From assembly GCA_002345205.1 (NCBI GenBank), contig DDVI01000092.1, positions 13,640 to 77,639 of the forward strand: a DNA stretch of 64,000 nt, in the 5' to 3' direction. The notes below the pieces were generated by a model. It made no database searches. It saw nothing but the letters and a program-made list of their open reading frames with translations, and was not told the DNA's origin. The position numbers were made by a program, and so were the translations under genes. The DNA is from Bdellovibrionaceae bacterium UBA2316. Its GTDB lineage: Bacteria > Bdellovibrionota > Bdellovibrionia > Bdellovibrionales > Bdellovibrionaceae. Below are positions 1-8,559 of the stretch, one piece after another. How positions within the stretch are numbered: position 1 is the first letter of the stretch; each line of letters opens with the position of its first letter.

Positions 1-404
1 ATTAAACTTTCTTTGTCTAGGGCTGAAGAAAAAATAGAATCTGAGTAGGATCGAGCTATTGTGTGGCAAGATTCATGGAATAGATAATTCTTTTTGATGC
101 CATCGACTACTTCGTCCCAAATGGTCGTATTAGGAATGCGTTCTTCAACTTCGATCAGGACATTAACATTGTCGAAGTACGGAAGGGACTTTGTTTTTAA
201 AATAGTTTCAAGCTGGCTAAGGGGTAATGCCAAATAGTTTCTATTCAATGCATCCGAAAAAGTAAAACCAAGGCTTAATGCTTTTTTTCTGACGTCTCCG
301 TAAAACCTGTTTTTAGCCAGCAAAAAGCCGTCACCAAAATTGTTTTTAAGGCTGATATCAGTCTGATTGTTTTGATGAAGCTCGAGTAGACGCCCTATTT
401 TCAT
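1..404 (-). CDS. Partial hypothetical protein with HExxH motif
   Basis: This frame stays open for about 134 codons from an ATG at 404 to the left edge of the window, where it is cut off. It starts MKIGRLLELHQ. Near residues 110-114 it carries HESCH, which matches the HExxH zinc-metallopeptidase signature and is followed by TIARSYSDS. I do not recognise the family, and a five-residue motif in an unknown protein can occur by chance. The next gene on the other strand starts at 527, so the roughly 120 bp between them should hold divergent promoters. I see no strong Shine-Dalgarno before 404. The reading frame is probably real; the peptidase role is speculative. Confidence 0.6.
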   Translation of the reverse strand, partial: MKIGRLLELHQNNQTDISLKNNFGDGFLLAKNRFYGDVRKKALSLGFTFSDALNRNYLALPLSQLETILKTKSLPYFDNVNVLIEVEERIPNTTIWDEVVDGIKKNYLFHESCHTIARSYSDSIFSSALDKESL

Positions 405-526
405 GATGCTTACACGTATCCATGTTCTGCAAAGGCGGCAAGGGCAAAACCTAATTTAAAGATTTTACAGGATATTCGGAAACTCGCGATGGTGTTTTTG
501 TCACATGTATAGTACTGTCAGTTTCT

Positions 527-1303
527 GTGAAGTTTAAGTACATCCTTCCCTCATTTTATAAGCGGTTCTTTCCGGCAACATTTTGGTCCTCTGAATTGGT
601 CGAAAGCAAAGCCACCTGTCATCAATGTATCCAGGCTCCTAAGAAATATGATGCGGACTTGAAATGCTGTACCTTCTGGCCATTTATTCCCAATTACGTG
701 GTGGGCGAGATCCTTTCTAGTAAAGAAGAGAAATACAAAGAGGCTCAAAAATTAATACTAAAGCATATCGAAAATCATCATTGGATTTTTCCTATGGGAT
801 TAGTCGCACCTGCAGAATACCAAGTCGATTTTAAGAAAAATAAAAAGAAAGTATTCGGACGGGACGAAGCGTTTTTGTGTCCCTACTATTCTAAAGCCAA
901 TAACAATTGTAGTTTATGGCTCTATAGAGGCAGCGTATGCACAAGCTTTTTTTGCGAATCAAGCTACGGGAAATCGGGCCACGAGTTCTGGCAGCAATTT
1001 GAAAATTATTTTAGCTATTTAGAAATGGGACTTTCACAAGAGGTCTTAGTCTACAAAGATTTTTCGCCAAGGGACGTCAACGTTCAGATAGAGTATCTTA
1101 TGGTGGATCAAAAAGTTAAAATTACGCGAGATAAGTATAAAAAAATTTGGAAACATTTTTATGGAAGAGAAAAAGATTTCTATATTCAAGCCGCCGAATT
1201 TGTAAATAAAATGCCGACGTCCCAAGTAAAAGAAATATTAGGCGAAACCGGTGTAGAAATAAAAAAGAAAATGTTAGCTGCATTCGAAAACGCAAAGCTA
1301 TAG
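527..1303 (+). CDS. Cysteine-cluster protein, YkgJ-like
   Basis: A 258-aa cytoplasmic-looking protein starting at GTG. Eight cysteines sit in a pattern suggesting metal binding: C31-x2-C34, the pair C47-C48, then C118, C128, C138 and C143. The last four lie in FLCPYYSKANNNCS and the stretch following it. That spacing resembles the zinc/iron-chelating YkgJ/FliB-type family (PF03692), whose members have CxxxCC and a C-x9-C-x9-C tail, so binding of Zn or an Fe-S cluster is likely. The substrate is unknown. The rest of the protein is charged and helical, with no signal peptide. The gene is monocistronic and convergent with the EVE gene, only 10 bp away. The start is uncertain because no ATG occurs before residue 89. 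Confidence 0.65.
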   Translation: MKFKYILPSFYKRFFPATFWSSELVESKATCHQCIQAPKKYDADLKCCTFWPFIPNYVVGEILSSKEEKYKEAQKLILKHIENHHWIFPMGLVAPAEYQVDFKKNKKKVFGRDEAFLCPYYSKANNNCSLWLYRGSVCTSFFCESSYGKSGHEFWQQFENYFSYLEMGLSQEVLVYKDFSPRDVNVQIEYLMVDQKVKITRDKYKKIWKHFYGREKDFYIQAAEFVNKMPTSQVKEILGETGVEIKKKMLAAFENAKL

Positions 1304-1313
1304 TTTGCAGTTT

Positions 1314-1775
1314 CTATTTTGCAAGATTCTTAACTATAAAATCGAAATCAGATTTAGTAACCGGTTGAATACTTAGCCTTTGACCACGTTTTAGCACAAG
1401 TAGTTCCGACAGTGGTTTTGTATCCTTAAGGATGCTGAGTGGGATTAGATTTGCGAATTTTTTTTTAAATCCAACGTGTACACAGTACCAAATAGGTTTT
1501 TCTTTCGTCGCTTTACTGTCAAAATATTTTGATTTTTTGTCGAATTGGGAAGGATCGGGAAGTTTTTCTTTTGTTACAACCGCAAGACCCGCGATCCCGG
1601 GTGGTTCGCAGCTGGAATGATAAAATAGAATTTCATCCCCTTCCTTCATGTCGTTCATCATAAAATTTCTTGCTTGGTAGTTACGAACGCCTTCCCAGAG
1701 AGTCGTTTCATCCTTTTTAAGATGATCAATAGAGAACACATCAGGTTCTGATTTCATAAGCCAAAAATTTTTCAT
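1314..1775 (-). CDS. EVE domain-containing protein
   Basis: A 153-aa single-domain protein of the EVE family, a PUA/YTH-like fold thought to bind modified bases in DNA or RNA. The hallmarks are visible: NFWLMKSEPDVFSI at the N terminus, WEGVRNYQARNFM, and FYHSSCEPPGIAGLAVV around residues 50-70. The frame could open further upstream, at 1844, but the conserved domain starts exactly at the ATG at 1775, so I use that. There is no Shine-Dalgarno before this ATG. A perfect TATAAT on the minus strand (1783-1788) ends only 7 nt upstream, so the mRNA may be leaderless. The domain call is firm; the biological ligand in this organism is unknown. Confidence 0.9.
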   Translation of the reverse strand: MKNFWLMKSEPDVFSIDHLKKDETTLWEGVRNYQARNFMMNDMKEGDEILFYHSSCEPPGIAGLAVVTKEKLPDPSQFDKKSKYFDSKATKEKPIWYCVHVGFKKKFANLIPLSILKDTKPLSELLVLKRGQRLSIQPVTKSDFDFIVKNLAK

Positions 1776-1782
1776 AGTAGGT

Positions 1783-1788
1783 ATTATA
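1783..1788 (-). promoter_or_regulatory. Candidate -10 box for the EVE gene
   Basis: The minus strand reads TATAAT, ending 7 nt before the ATG at 1775. Transcription would then start at or next to the start codon, giving a leaderless mRNA, which fits the missing Shine-Dalgarno. No good -35 hexamer lies at 16-18 bp, so the box alone is weak evidence. Confidence 0.35.
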
Positions 1789-1803
1789 TAAAACCACTGC
1801 ACT

Positions 1804-1827
1804 TCAAAAGTCGAGTCAAAAGTCGAG
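1804..1827. repeat. Perfect 12-bp tandem repeat in divergent spacer
   Basis: TCAAAAGTCGAG occurs twice head to tail (1804-1815 and 1816-1827). It lies between the divergent EVE gene and the receiver/PilZ-like gene starting at 1877. It could be a regulator site or a simple slippage duplication. Confidence 0.6.
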
Positions 1828-1876
1828 ATAAATGTTAAACTCATGTTTTTACAATCACTTGTGGTAGCATTACGTT

Positions 1877-3784
1877 ATGGACATATTTGCGTTTGTACTC
1901 GAAGACGAGGCCAAATTTCAGACCCAAATATTTCAAGCACTGAGAAAAATTAATCCGAAAGTAAAGATTCGTTTTTTTAGTACCATAGAAGATTTTTCGG
2001 CTTGGATAGGATTATTTGTTAAAGACGGTTTATCCGCGGTTGAAAATGCCGGGTTTCGATTAGTCGAAGATACTCTAATAGAAACTGTGAGTGAGGCGAA
2101 AACAATTCGTTTGCTCGTGTGTAAGTCAGAGAGTTTGGGAAGTCGATCAACATCACTAATTGGCAAAACGATTGAATTGTTCGAGCGACGACATCTTTGT
2201 GCTGCGGAAGAACGCACATCTGCCATTATTACCGCTTTTGACCATGAACAGTTCAATTTAAAGCCAATGGAAGCTACGTTTATTAATAACGTTATTTTTA
2301 AACCATTTGATGAGTTAATTCTAGAAGAGCATTTGAGGTTTGCACTTGTTGGACGAAAAAAGCCAAGCGATGAAAACTTTAAAAGTAACAAATTGGAAGC
2401 CCAAATCGAGATGGTAAAAGACATTCCATGTGAGGGCTTCTCTGATCTTGGATTTGTTACTATCAGTGATCGAGAGGTTCCAGCGGGTTCGGTTTCAAAG
2501 TTCTACTCAGGAGAGTTTGCTTCAGATACGATTAAGAGTGTGATGGCTCGTTGTGTGAAATCAGTCGCAAGAACGGGAAAAGATCAATCTGGCTTTCTAT
2601 GCTGGATGGAATACTTTGCGTTAGATAGCGGACAGATAAAAAAATTTCGAAAAGATTTAATTAACGAATTTCCATCTAGCTACATGGATTCTCGTATCGA
2701 TGAATTTAGAAAAAATATCTTAGTTTTAGATTCTTTGGGGGAAACTGAACTAGCGCCTTCCTTAAAACGGTATTTTCCAAAATGCAATGTGCATTATTAT
2801 CCTAACTGGGAACGTTTCATTTTTGATTCGGCCCCAGAAACATCGGGTATGCTAGTTGAAAAAGACATCCCAATTCCTAATGGTTTCAAGATTGTTCTGG
2901 ATGCCACCGGTCACTATATATTAGATCAAGCGCCACAAAGTGATACAGAAATGGTCTTTGGAGAACTATTTAAAGACTTAAAGAAAAAAGACTTTCAACA
3001 GCTTCTATCAGCCGATTCAAAAAAAGAATGGACTGATGTGTACCATGCAAAGCAAGTGGCTTCAGGCCATGAACCGTTGCTGATAATTAATAATGCTAGT
3101 AAGATCTTTATCGTAAAATTGACTGAATTTAAGAAATCAGTTATCGCCACTAACTCGCCAACCATTGAGCTTCTGTTTTCAGAGCTAACCATGGCGGAAA
3201 AAACGACTTATTTGAAAAGCAAGAGTCCCGTTCCGTCTATTTTCGACGTCGTAATTGCGTCAGTGGACTATATGAATAAAGTTATGGAAGGGAATCTATA
3301 TCCCAATGCTAAACGAATACTTACAGTTCCCAAACAAGTTGGGGATAAAGATAAAAAAAATTGGGCACCACGTGTTTATGACATTGTTGAAGTACCCGTC
3401 GATAAGAATTTTATAGTTAAGCGTATTTATTTCTCTTTTATGGAAAAATTCTCGTGGACGGTAAACCACTTTAATAAAAATAAAACAGAAATTCAGTCTG
3501 CTCAGCAAATCCAAATCGACGAGATTTCGGAAGCTGGATTGGTTTTTAAATATCATCGGGCATTGGAAATTGGCTCATTCCGCAGGTTCTATCTGTGGAC
3601 GCCGAACGAAGTTGAACTCCGAGATTATTTAGCAAGCTGCAATTACGTCGAGGAAGTGAAAGACGCGAAGGGGGTTACCTTTAACCACCACTTCGTCTTC
3701 TTTGCGATGAAAGATTTCTATCTAAAGAATATTCGCCTGTGGGTGCGAGAAGCTTATATTCAGAGTAAGTCTAAAGAACAATAA
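1877..3784 (+). CDS. Receiver-like/PilZ-like hypothetical protein
   Basis: A 635-aa soluble protein with no signal peptide. Residues 1-155 look like a worn response-regulator receiver: FAFVLEDEAKF at the N terminus resembles the acidic beta1 end, and VIFKPFDE at 140-146 matches the K-P-F of beta5. A second stretch near residues 270-310 (ILVLDSLGE, then FPKCNVHYY) begins like another receiver. The C-terminal 140 residues contain DEISEAGLVFKYHRALEIGS, which resembles the PilZ beta-strand pattern (D/N-x-S-x-x-G followed by G). I see no clear RxxxR motif for c-di-GMP. The likely role is a signalling or scaffold protein. Family unrecognised, so domain calls are inference from pattern. It is monocistronic and abuts mutS2 tail to tail. 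Confidence 0.7.
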   Translation: MDIFAFVLEDEAKFQTQIFQALRKINPKVKIRFFSTIEDFSAWIGLFVKDGLSAVENAGFRLVEDTLIETVSEAKTIRLLVCKSESLGSRSTSLIGKTIELFERRHLCAAEERTSAIITAFDHEQFNLKPMEATFINNVIFKPFDELILEEHLRFALVGRKKPSDENFKSNKLEAQIEMVKDIPCEGFSDLGFVTISDREVPAGSVSKFYSGEFASDTIKSVMARCVKSVARTGKDQSGFLCWMEYFALDSGQIKKFRKDLINEFPSSYMDSRIDEFRKNILVLDSLGETELAPSLKRYFPKCNVHYYPNWERFIFDSAPETSGMLVEKDIPIPNGFKIVLDATGHYILDQAPQSDTEMVFGELFKDLKKKDFQQLLSADSKKEWTDVYHAKQVASGHEPLLIINNASKIFIVKLTEFKKSVIATNSPTIELLFSELTMAEKTTYLKSKSPVPSIFDVVIASVDYMNKVMEGNLYPNAKRILTVPKQVGDKDKKNWAPRVYDIVEVPVDKNFIVKRIYFSFMEKFSWTVNHFNKNKTEIQSAQQIQIDEISEAGLVFKYHRALEIGSFRRFYLWTPNEVELRDYLASCNYVEEVKDAKGVTFNHHFVFFAMKDFYLKNIRLWVREAYIQSKSKEQ

Positions 3785-3785
3785 A

Positions 3786-6119
3786 CTATTCGCCTTTAGC
3801 GAGCACAACCCAAGTTATTCCATCACCGCCATTTTCTGGAGTTCCGGCCTTCCATTGCTTAATCAAAACGCTGCGAGATAAGTACGAGCGTATTGATTTT
3901 TTTAACACTTCAGTGCCGTGACCATGGATAACTTTAATTCTATCTTCCTGGTTTTGTACGGCACGATCTAAAATCAGTTCAAGTTCACCGATGGCTTCTT
4001 CCACTGTTTTACCACGTAAATCCACAGTCCGGTCTTCATCGACAAGTGCGACTGAAAAGTGACTCGATTTTCGAACTAACTGCGCCGTTGGGTTTGATTG
4101 CTTATCTGGTGGTTTCAATTCCGTCCAGTGCACCTGAAGTCGCAACGAGTTTGAGAAAACTAATATTTCACCTTTGGAGTTTGGTTGGCCCTGAATCAAT
4201 CCATCTTGACCTAGAGAGGTAATATAAACCTTTGATCCTGGTGGGAATTTTTTTATAAATTCTTCGGCAGTTTCAATTCGTTTGATTTCTGCTGGTTGGG
4301 ACTTAATAATTTCTGGCAAATTAAATTTAATGTCTTGCAATTGACGATGTTTATCCAAAGCGGTTTGCGCATTTGCGGTCTGAATTGCATCTTCAACTTT
4401 TTTCTTGGCTTGTTTGACTTCACGTTCTAATAGCTGAGCTTTTTCGTCGTTGAACGTCTTGATCATTTTCTCGTATTTGTTTTTCTGAGTGTTATGATCG
4501 TGAATTTCCTTTTTAAGTTTTTGCTGTAGGGCTTGGACTTCTTTTTTTAGTTCCTCGATATTTTCGCGAGCTTCGATACGTGCGCGGGTTTCCGGAGACA
4601 GTAAATCAACGGCGCGATTGATAATTTCGCTTGATACGCCTTGGCGTTTTGCCATTTGAATAGCGAAAGACTGACCAGGGATACCTGGAAGGAATTGATA
4701 TGTTGGTTTTCCCGAAGTTTGGTCGTATTCCAAACTACCGTTCATTACGCGATCGTTTTCGTTCCATCCCATTTTTAGCTGACTCAAGTGAGAGGTGATG
4801 ACAGCGAATACTTGATTGCGGCTGTAGGCTTCGATGAAGCTACGTCCTAGTGATGCACCTTCTTCTGGATCGGTAGAGCCACAGATTTCATCGATCAGGA
4901 TGAGTGAATCATGAGACTTCTTTTTTGAAGACTCTTGTAAAATTCTTAAATGTGCCGCGAATGTCGAAAGTTCCTGGTCCACACTTTGTGAGTCACCAAT
5001 GCTGATGATGATTTCTTTAAAGAACGGAATTTTAGATTGGGCTTGCGCGCATATGGGTAAACCACAGCGAGCCATTTGGGCGGCTAGTCCAATAGATTTA
5101 AGCAAGACCGTTTTGCCCCCGGCATTAGGCCCTGAAAGCAAAAGTATCGATTTGTCGGAGTTTAATTGCACTGAGTTTGAAATTACGGCGCGTTGGCTTA
5201 AAATTAGAGCGGGGTGTTTAAGCTCAATGAGGTCAATTTCCATGTCGGCGAATTCGGGAACTTTCGCGTCCAAGGCTACCGTTAACTGCGCCTGAGCTAA
5301 GCGCAAATCTGTTTTTTCTAAAATTTGAAATGAAATTTCAAAATCATCAATTTTGTGGAAAAGGTATTTAGAGATTTCTTCTAATAGACGTTCGATTTCT
5401 TCTTCAATTTCTACGTCGATCTGGCGAAGTCGATTATTAAGCGGAATAACTTTTTCAGGCTCGATGTACACTGTTTGTTTCGTTTGTGACGAAGCGTGGA
5501 TTACGCCAGGAACGTAATGCTGCATTCCTGATTTAACTGGTATAACTAAACGGCCTTCACGTAGTGTGACGTACTTTTCCTGAAGGTAAGATTCCATTTG
5601 AAAATCTTTAACTAGACGATCGAGTTGATGTTCAAGCTCACTTCGCAATTTATTTTTTTCGTTATACAGCCTGTATAATTTCTCGCTGGCATCCGTGCGG
5701 ATATCACCTGTTGGGCTCATCAATTGATCGATAGCCGACAACGGTTCGTCGGCCTTCATCAATTCGCTTCGTACGTGGCGACACCATGGGCTGGTATAAT
5801 CTGTGAGCGCTTCTTTTAATGCCAAGATTTCCATGCAAAATGTTCTAACATCACGAAGTTCAATTGTTTTAAGAACCGCTTTTTTACGTAAACGGAGAAT
5901 CCAATTGGAATAATGATCCAATGATTCCATAAATGGACGAACACCATTACCGATAATTTGCGAGGCTTCGGCGATTTCATCAAAAGAACGAATGGCTTCA
6001 CTTCGCTCACTTTTTGGTTTCATGTTTTTGTGGATCTGACTTTTAACAAAAGCGCTAGTGCAAAATCCTTCGATTTTTTGTAATAGCAAATCCCAATCAA
6101 GATTTTCTAAATTTGTCAT
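3786..6119 (-). CDS. mutS2: MutS2 family endonuclease/ATPase
   Basis: About 777 aa, the usual MutS2 length. It has the MutS-type ATPase with Walker A GPNAGGKT near residue 330 and Walker B region LILIDEICGSTDPEEG. A coiled-coil clamp lies at about 515-600, and a C-terminal Smr nuclease domain shows VDLRGKTVEEAI and the IHGHGTEVLKK motif. MutS2 suppresses recombination and, in other bacteria, acts on collided ribosomes; it is not the mismatch-repair MutS. The start at 6119 (MTNLENLDW) is preceded by GGAG; an ATG three codons earlier, at 6128, is the alternative. The gene begins inside the last codons of lnt, so the two are probably co-transcribed and translationally coupled. Confidence 0.95.
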   Translation of the reverse strand: MTNLENLDWDLLLQKIEGFCTSAFVKSQIHKNMKPKSERSEAIRSFDEIAEASQIIGNGVRPFMESLDHYSNWILRLRKKAVLKTIELRDVRTFCMEILALKEALTDYTSPWCRHVRSELMKADEPLSAIDQLMSPTGDIRTDASEKLYRLYNEKNKLRSELEHQLDRLVKDFQMESYLQEKYVTLREGRLVIPVKSGMQHYVPGVIHASSQTKQTVYIEPEKVIPLNNRLRQIDVEIEEEIERLLEEISKYLFHKIDDFEISFQILEKTDLRLAQAQLTVALDAKVPEFADMEIDLIELKHPALILSQRAVISNSVQLNSDKSILLLSGPNAGGKTVLLKSIGLAAQMARCGLPICAQAQSKIPFFKEIIISIGDSQSVDQELSTFAAHLRILQESSKKKSHDSLILIDEICGSTDPEEGASLGRSFIEAYSRNQVFAVITSHLSQLKMGWNENDRVMNGSLEYDQTSGKPTYQFLPGIPGQSFAIQMAKRQGVSSEIINRAVDLLSPETRARIEARENIEELKKEVQALQQKLKKEIHDHNTQKNKYEKMIKTFNDEKAQLLEREVKQAKKKVEDAIQTANAQTALDKHRQLQDIKFNLPEIIKSQPAEIKRIETAEEFIKKFPPGSKVYITSLGQDGLIQGQPNSKGEILVFSNSLRLQVHWTELKPPDKQSNPTAQLVRKSSHFSVALVDEDRTVDLRGKTVEEAIGELELILDRAVQNQEDRIKVIHGHGTEVLKKSIRSYLSRSVLIKQWKAGTPENGGDGITWVVLAKGE

Positions 6120-7710
6120 AGACTCCATATATCAACAAATGTCCCAAGAATGCAATCAAGATGACAATCCACAAAGAGTGGCCGATGCGAGTAAAGAAAG
6201 TGGTTTCAGGATTATTGCGGTAAGGAACAGCTTGTCTTTGAGCCCATTCTTTTAACCATGGTGAAAGTGGCGCGACGTCACCATACGCCGTAACGAATGT
6301 TGTGATACCCGTATTTGTGGAACGAACTAACGGACGACGTGATTCGATACTTCGAGCCAGGGTCATGTATAAATGTTGGTAGGGCTCGAATGGAATTCCA
6401 AACCAAGAGTCATTTGTAACATTCACGATAACTTCAGCGCCCTTTGATGCTAAACCCACCGTAAATTCTGGGAATAAACCTTCATAGCAAATCTGGGCTC
6501 CAATATGAAGATAATCATTTTTGGTTGCATCTTTAGGGTAAATTAAAATGGAAGGCCCAGGGCCGCGACCGAAATTAGAAACAAAGGGTAGCATCTTGCC
6601 TAAAATAGGGAATTTTTCACTAAAAGGTAAGTATTCCCCGAATGCGAGTAATTCTGTTTTGTGATACGAGCGGGTTAGATCAATGCCTTTGGGATCAAGT
6701 AAAAACAGACCGTTGAAAACAGATCGCTCGGGATCATTAATTTTATCATCTTTCGAAAAGGCGCCGGTCAGTAAAGACTTTTGAGTGCGAACCAGAAATT
6801 CAGTTATTAACTTGTGATTTCTTTGGTGAGAGTAGTTTGCGTTTAAATATTCAGGGATGGCGACTTCGGGCCAAACGACGAGATCAATATCAGGGTTTTC
6901 GGCTAAGCCGGCTTCGCTCATTTGAATATATTTTTTAGCGATCTCGTCGCGAAATCCTTTGCCTTTTTCAGCGTACATGCGTTCTAAATTTCCGATGTTG
7001 GCTTGCACCTGAAGGATTTTAAGTTCCGAGTCAGTTGTTTTCCATTTCTGCCCGTGAACGTAGCCCAAGACATTTAATGCGGCGAAAATCACGAGTACGA
7101 TTGAAAAGGGTTTAATGGCCTGGCGTAGTGAAAATCCGTCGCTGGATTTACGGAATAGAAAATAAAATAGGGCGGCCTGTGCTGTGTAAATTAGAAACGA
7201 AAGGCCTTCAAAGCCAATGACATCCGCTAATTGAAAAACAGGGAGCTTTGACCAAAATAGCGTGTACCCCAAATTCCATGGAAAGATCCCTGGCCATAAG
7301 GATTCTGTTAGAAAAGCGATCAGTGCAAGCGAAACTACGCTGTGACCAAAACTCCAATCAAATTTCCTACGCATGACAAACGCAAGATAGGCCGCAATAG
7401 GAATGTAAAGGTGGGCTAAGGCGCAGAATAAAATTAAAACAACGATGGCTATTGGCCATGGGAATCCGCCAAAAGCCTTTGCTGTGTAGGCGATCCAGTG
7501 AAATCCAATGAGTGTCAGAGTAAATTGTGTAACCCAAGCAGCAATGAAGGCTTCGCGTGGAGTTTTGGCGCGGAAGAATACCCAATACCAAAGAGGAATA
7601 TAGCTAAAAAACAATCCCCATGGGTAAAAGGGGATGTAACTAGTGCCGACGATCAAACCGCTTAAAATACCTAAACGATATTTCTTGATAAACCCTAAAA
7701 TCTTGTTCAT
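6097..7710 (-). CDS. lnt: Apolipoprotein N-acyltransferase
   Basis: A 537-aa inner-membrane enzyme that adds the third acyl chain to the N-terminal cysteine of lipoproteins, the last step after Lgt and LspA. The N-terminal half holds several hydrophobic segments. The nitrilase-like C-terminal domain shows the catalytic Glu in VVWPEVAIPE, the Lys in YHKTELLAFGEYLP and the nucleophilic Cys in GAQICYEGLFPE. A final membrane helix follows near the C terminus. The start at 7710 (MNKILGF) puts it just past a TATAAT; a longer form from 7731 is possible. Its presence confirms a Gram-negative lipoprotein pathway, and several lipoproteins lie in this window. It overlaps mutS2 by 20-30 bp. Confidence 0.95.
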   Translation of the reverse strand: MNKILGFIKKYRLGILSGLIVGTSYIPFYPWGLFFSYIPLWYWVFFRAKTPREAFIAAWVTQFTLTLIGFHWIAYTAKAFGGFPWPIAIVVLILFCALAHLYIPIAAYLAFVMRRKFDWSFGHSVVSLALIAFLTESLWPGIFPWNLGYTLFWSKLPVFQLADVIGFEGLSFLIYTAQAALFYFLFRKSSDGFSLRQAIKPFSIVLVIFAALNVLGYVHGQKWKTTDSELKILQVQANIGNLERMYAEKGKGFRDEIAKKYIQMSEAGLAENPDIDLVVWPEVAIPEYLNANYSHQRNHKLITEFLVRTQKSLLTGAFSKDDKINDPERSVFNGLFLLDPKGIDLTRSYHKTELLAFGEYLPFSEKFPILGKMLPFVSNFGRGPGPSILIYPKDATKNDYLHIGAQICYEGLFPEFTVGLASKGAEVIVNVTNDSWFGIPFEPYQHLYMTLARSIESRRPLVRSTNTGITTFVTAYGDVAPLSPWLKEWAQRQAVPYRNNPETTFFTRIGHSLWIVILIAFLGHLLIYGVYDKFRKS

Positions 7711-7731
7711 GATTATTATATTGAAGAGCAT

Positions 7732-8550
7732 ATGGATAAAATAACAACTGAAAAATTAAACACGCCTGCAGATTATTTAACGATTCGCTGTCCACAGTGT
7801 TTAAAGCTTTATATGGTTCAAGAAGAACAAATAAGGACTGTTTATCCAGAGTTCACATGCACGGGATGTCAGTGTCATTTTGCGTTTGAATATCCAGTGC
7901 CTAATCGTGACTCAATTTTAACATTTCAGATTGCTCCGACTCAGTTTGAATTTAAAAAGAAGTGTCCAAAATGTGATTTCTTGCAAAGTGAAAAGAATGA
8001 AATCTGCAGTGCCTGTGGTATTGTAATTGAAAACTTTTTATTGCTTAAAAATGAAACCTACCCCCGTGTGAGTGTGGATCTGATAAAACTTTGGAACGAT
8101 GTTCTTCAGGAATTTGAGAATGGTTACGCTCATGAACTATTTATTTCGCAATGTCGTTCAAAACAAAAATTAGATTACGCCGAATTCAAATACAAAGAGC
8201 TTGGAAAGCGCGCGGGTGATGAATCAATGGTTTCACCATGGCTTGAAAAGATCAACCCTGAAAAATATGATCCCAACTATGCAAAGAATATCGTGGACGA
8301 GCAAATCGCCCATGCGACGACGCCAACCGCAGAACCCGTACCTAAATTCATTTATCGTGTATCAGCAATTTATAGTTATTTAGTAAAGCATAATTGGTTT
8401 TACCTAATTGGCACGTTAGCAGGGATTTTATTAATCGTAATGGGTATCTCGACCCCGGGAATGCGAAACCAAATTGGGCTTGGGATCGCTTTATTATTAA
8501 GTTCTATGGGGTTTTACGTTTTTAGAAACAATCCTCAGCAAAAGAAATAA
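7732..8550 (+). CDS. Zinc-ribbon membrane protein
   Basis: A 272-aa protein with two four-cysteine ribbons: C20-x2-C23 with C43-x2-C46, and C78-x2-C81 with C92-x2-C95. The first (IRCPQCLKLYMV) resembles the MJ0042/zinc_ribbon pattern common at the N terminus of myxobacterial and Bdellovibrio regulators and membrane proteins. A charged middle part follows, then two hydrophobic helices near 223-243 and 247-265, ending in FRNNPQQKK. It is probably a membrane-anchored cytoplasmic protein. It is divergent from lnt with almost no spacer, so its promoter must lie within lnt. Function unknown. Confidence 0.75.
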   Translation: MDKITTEKLNTPADYLTIRCPQCLKLYMVQEEQIRTVYPEFTCTGCQCHFAFEYPVPNRDSILTFQIAPTQFEFKKKCPKCDFLQSEKNEICSACGIVIENFLLLKNETYPRVSVDLIKLWNDVLQEFENGYAHELFISQCRSKQKLDYAEFKYKELGKRAGDESMVSPWLEKINPEKYDPNYAKNIVDEQIAHATTPTAEPVPKFIYRVSAIYSYLVKHNWFYLIGTLAGILLIVMGISTPGMRNQIGLGIALLLSSMGFYVFRNNPQQKK

Positions 8551-8559
8551 TAGTTAGGG

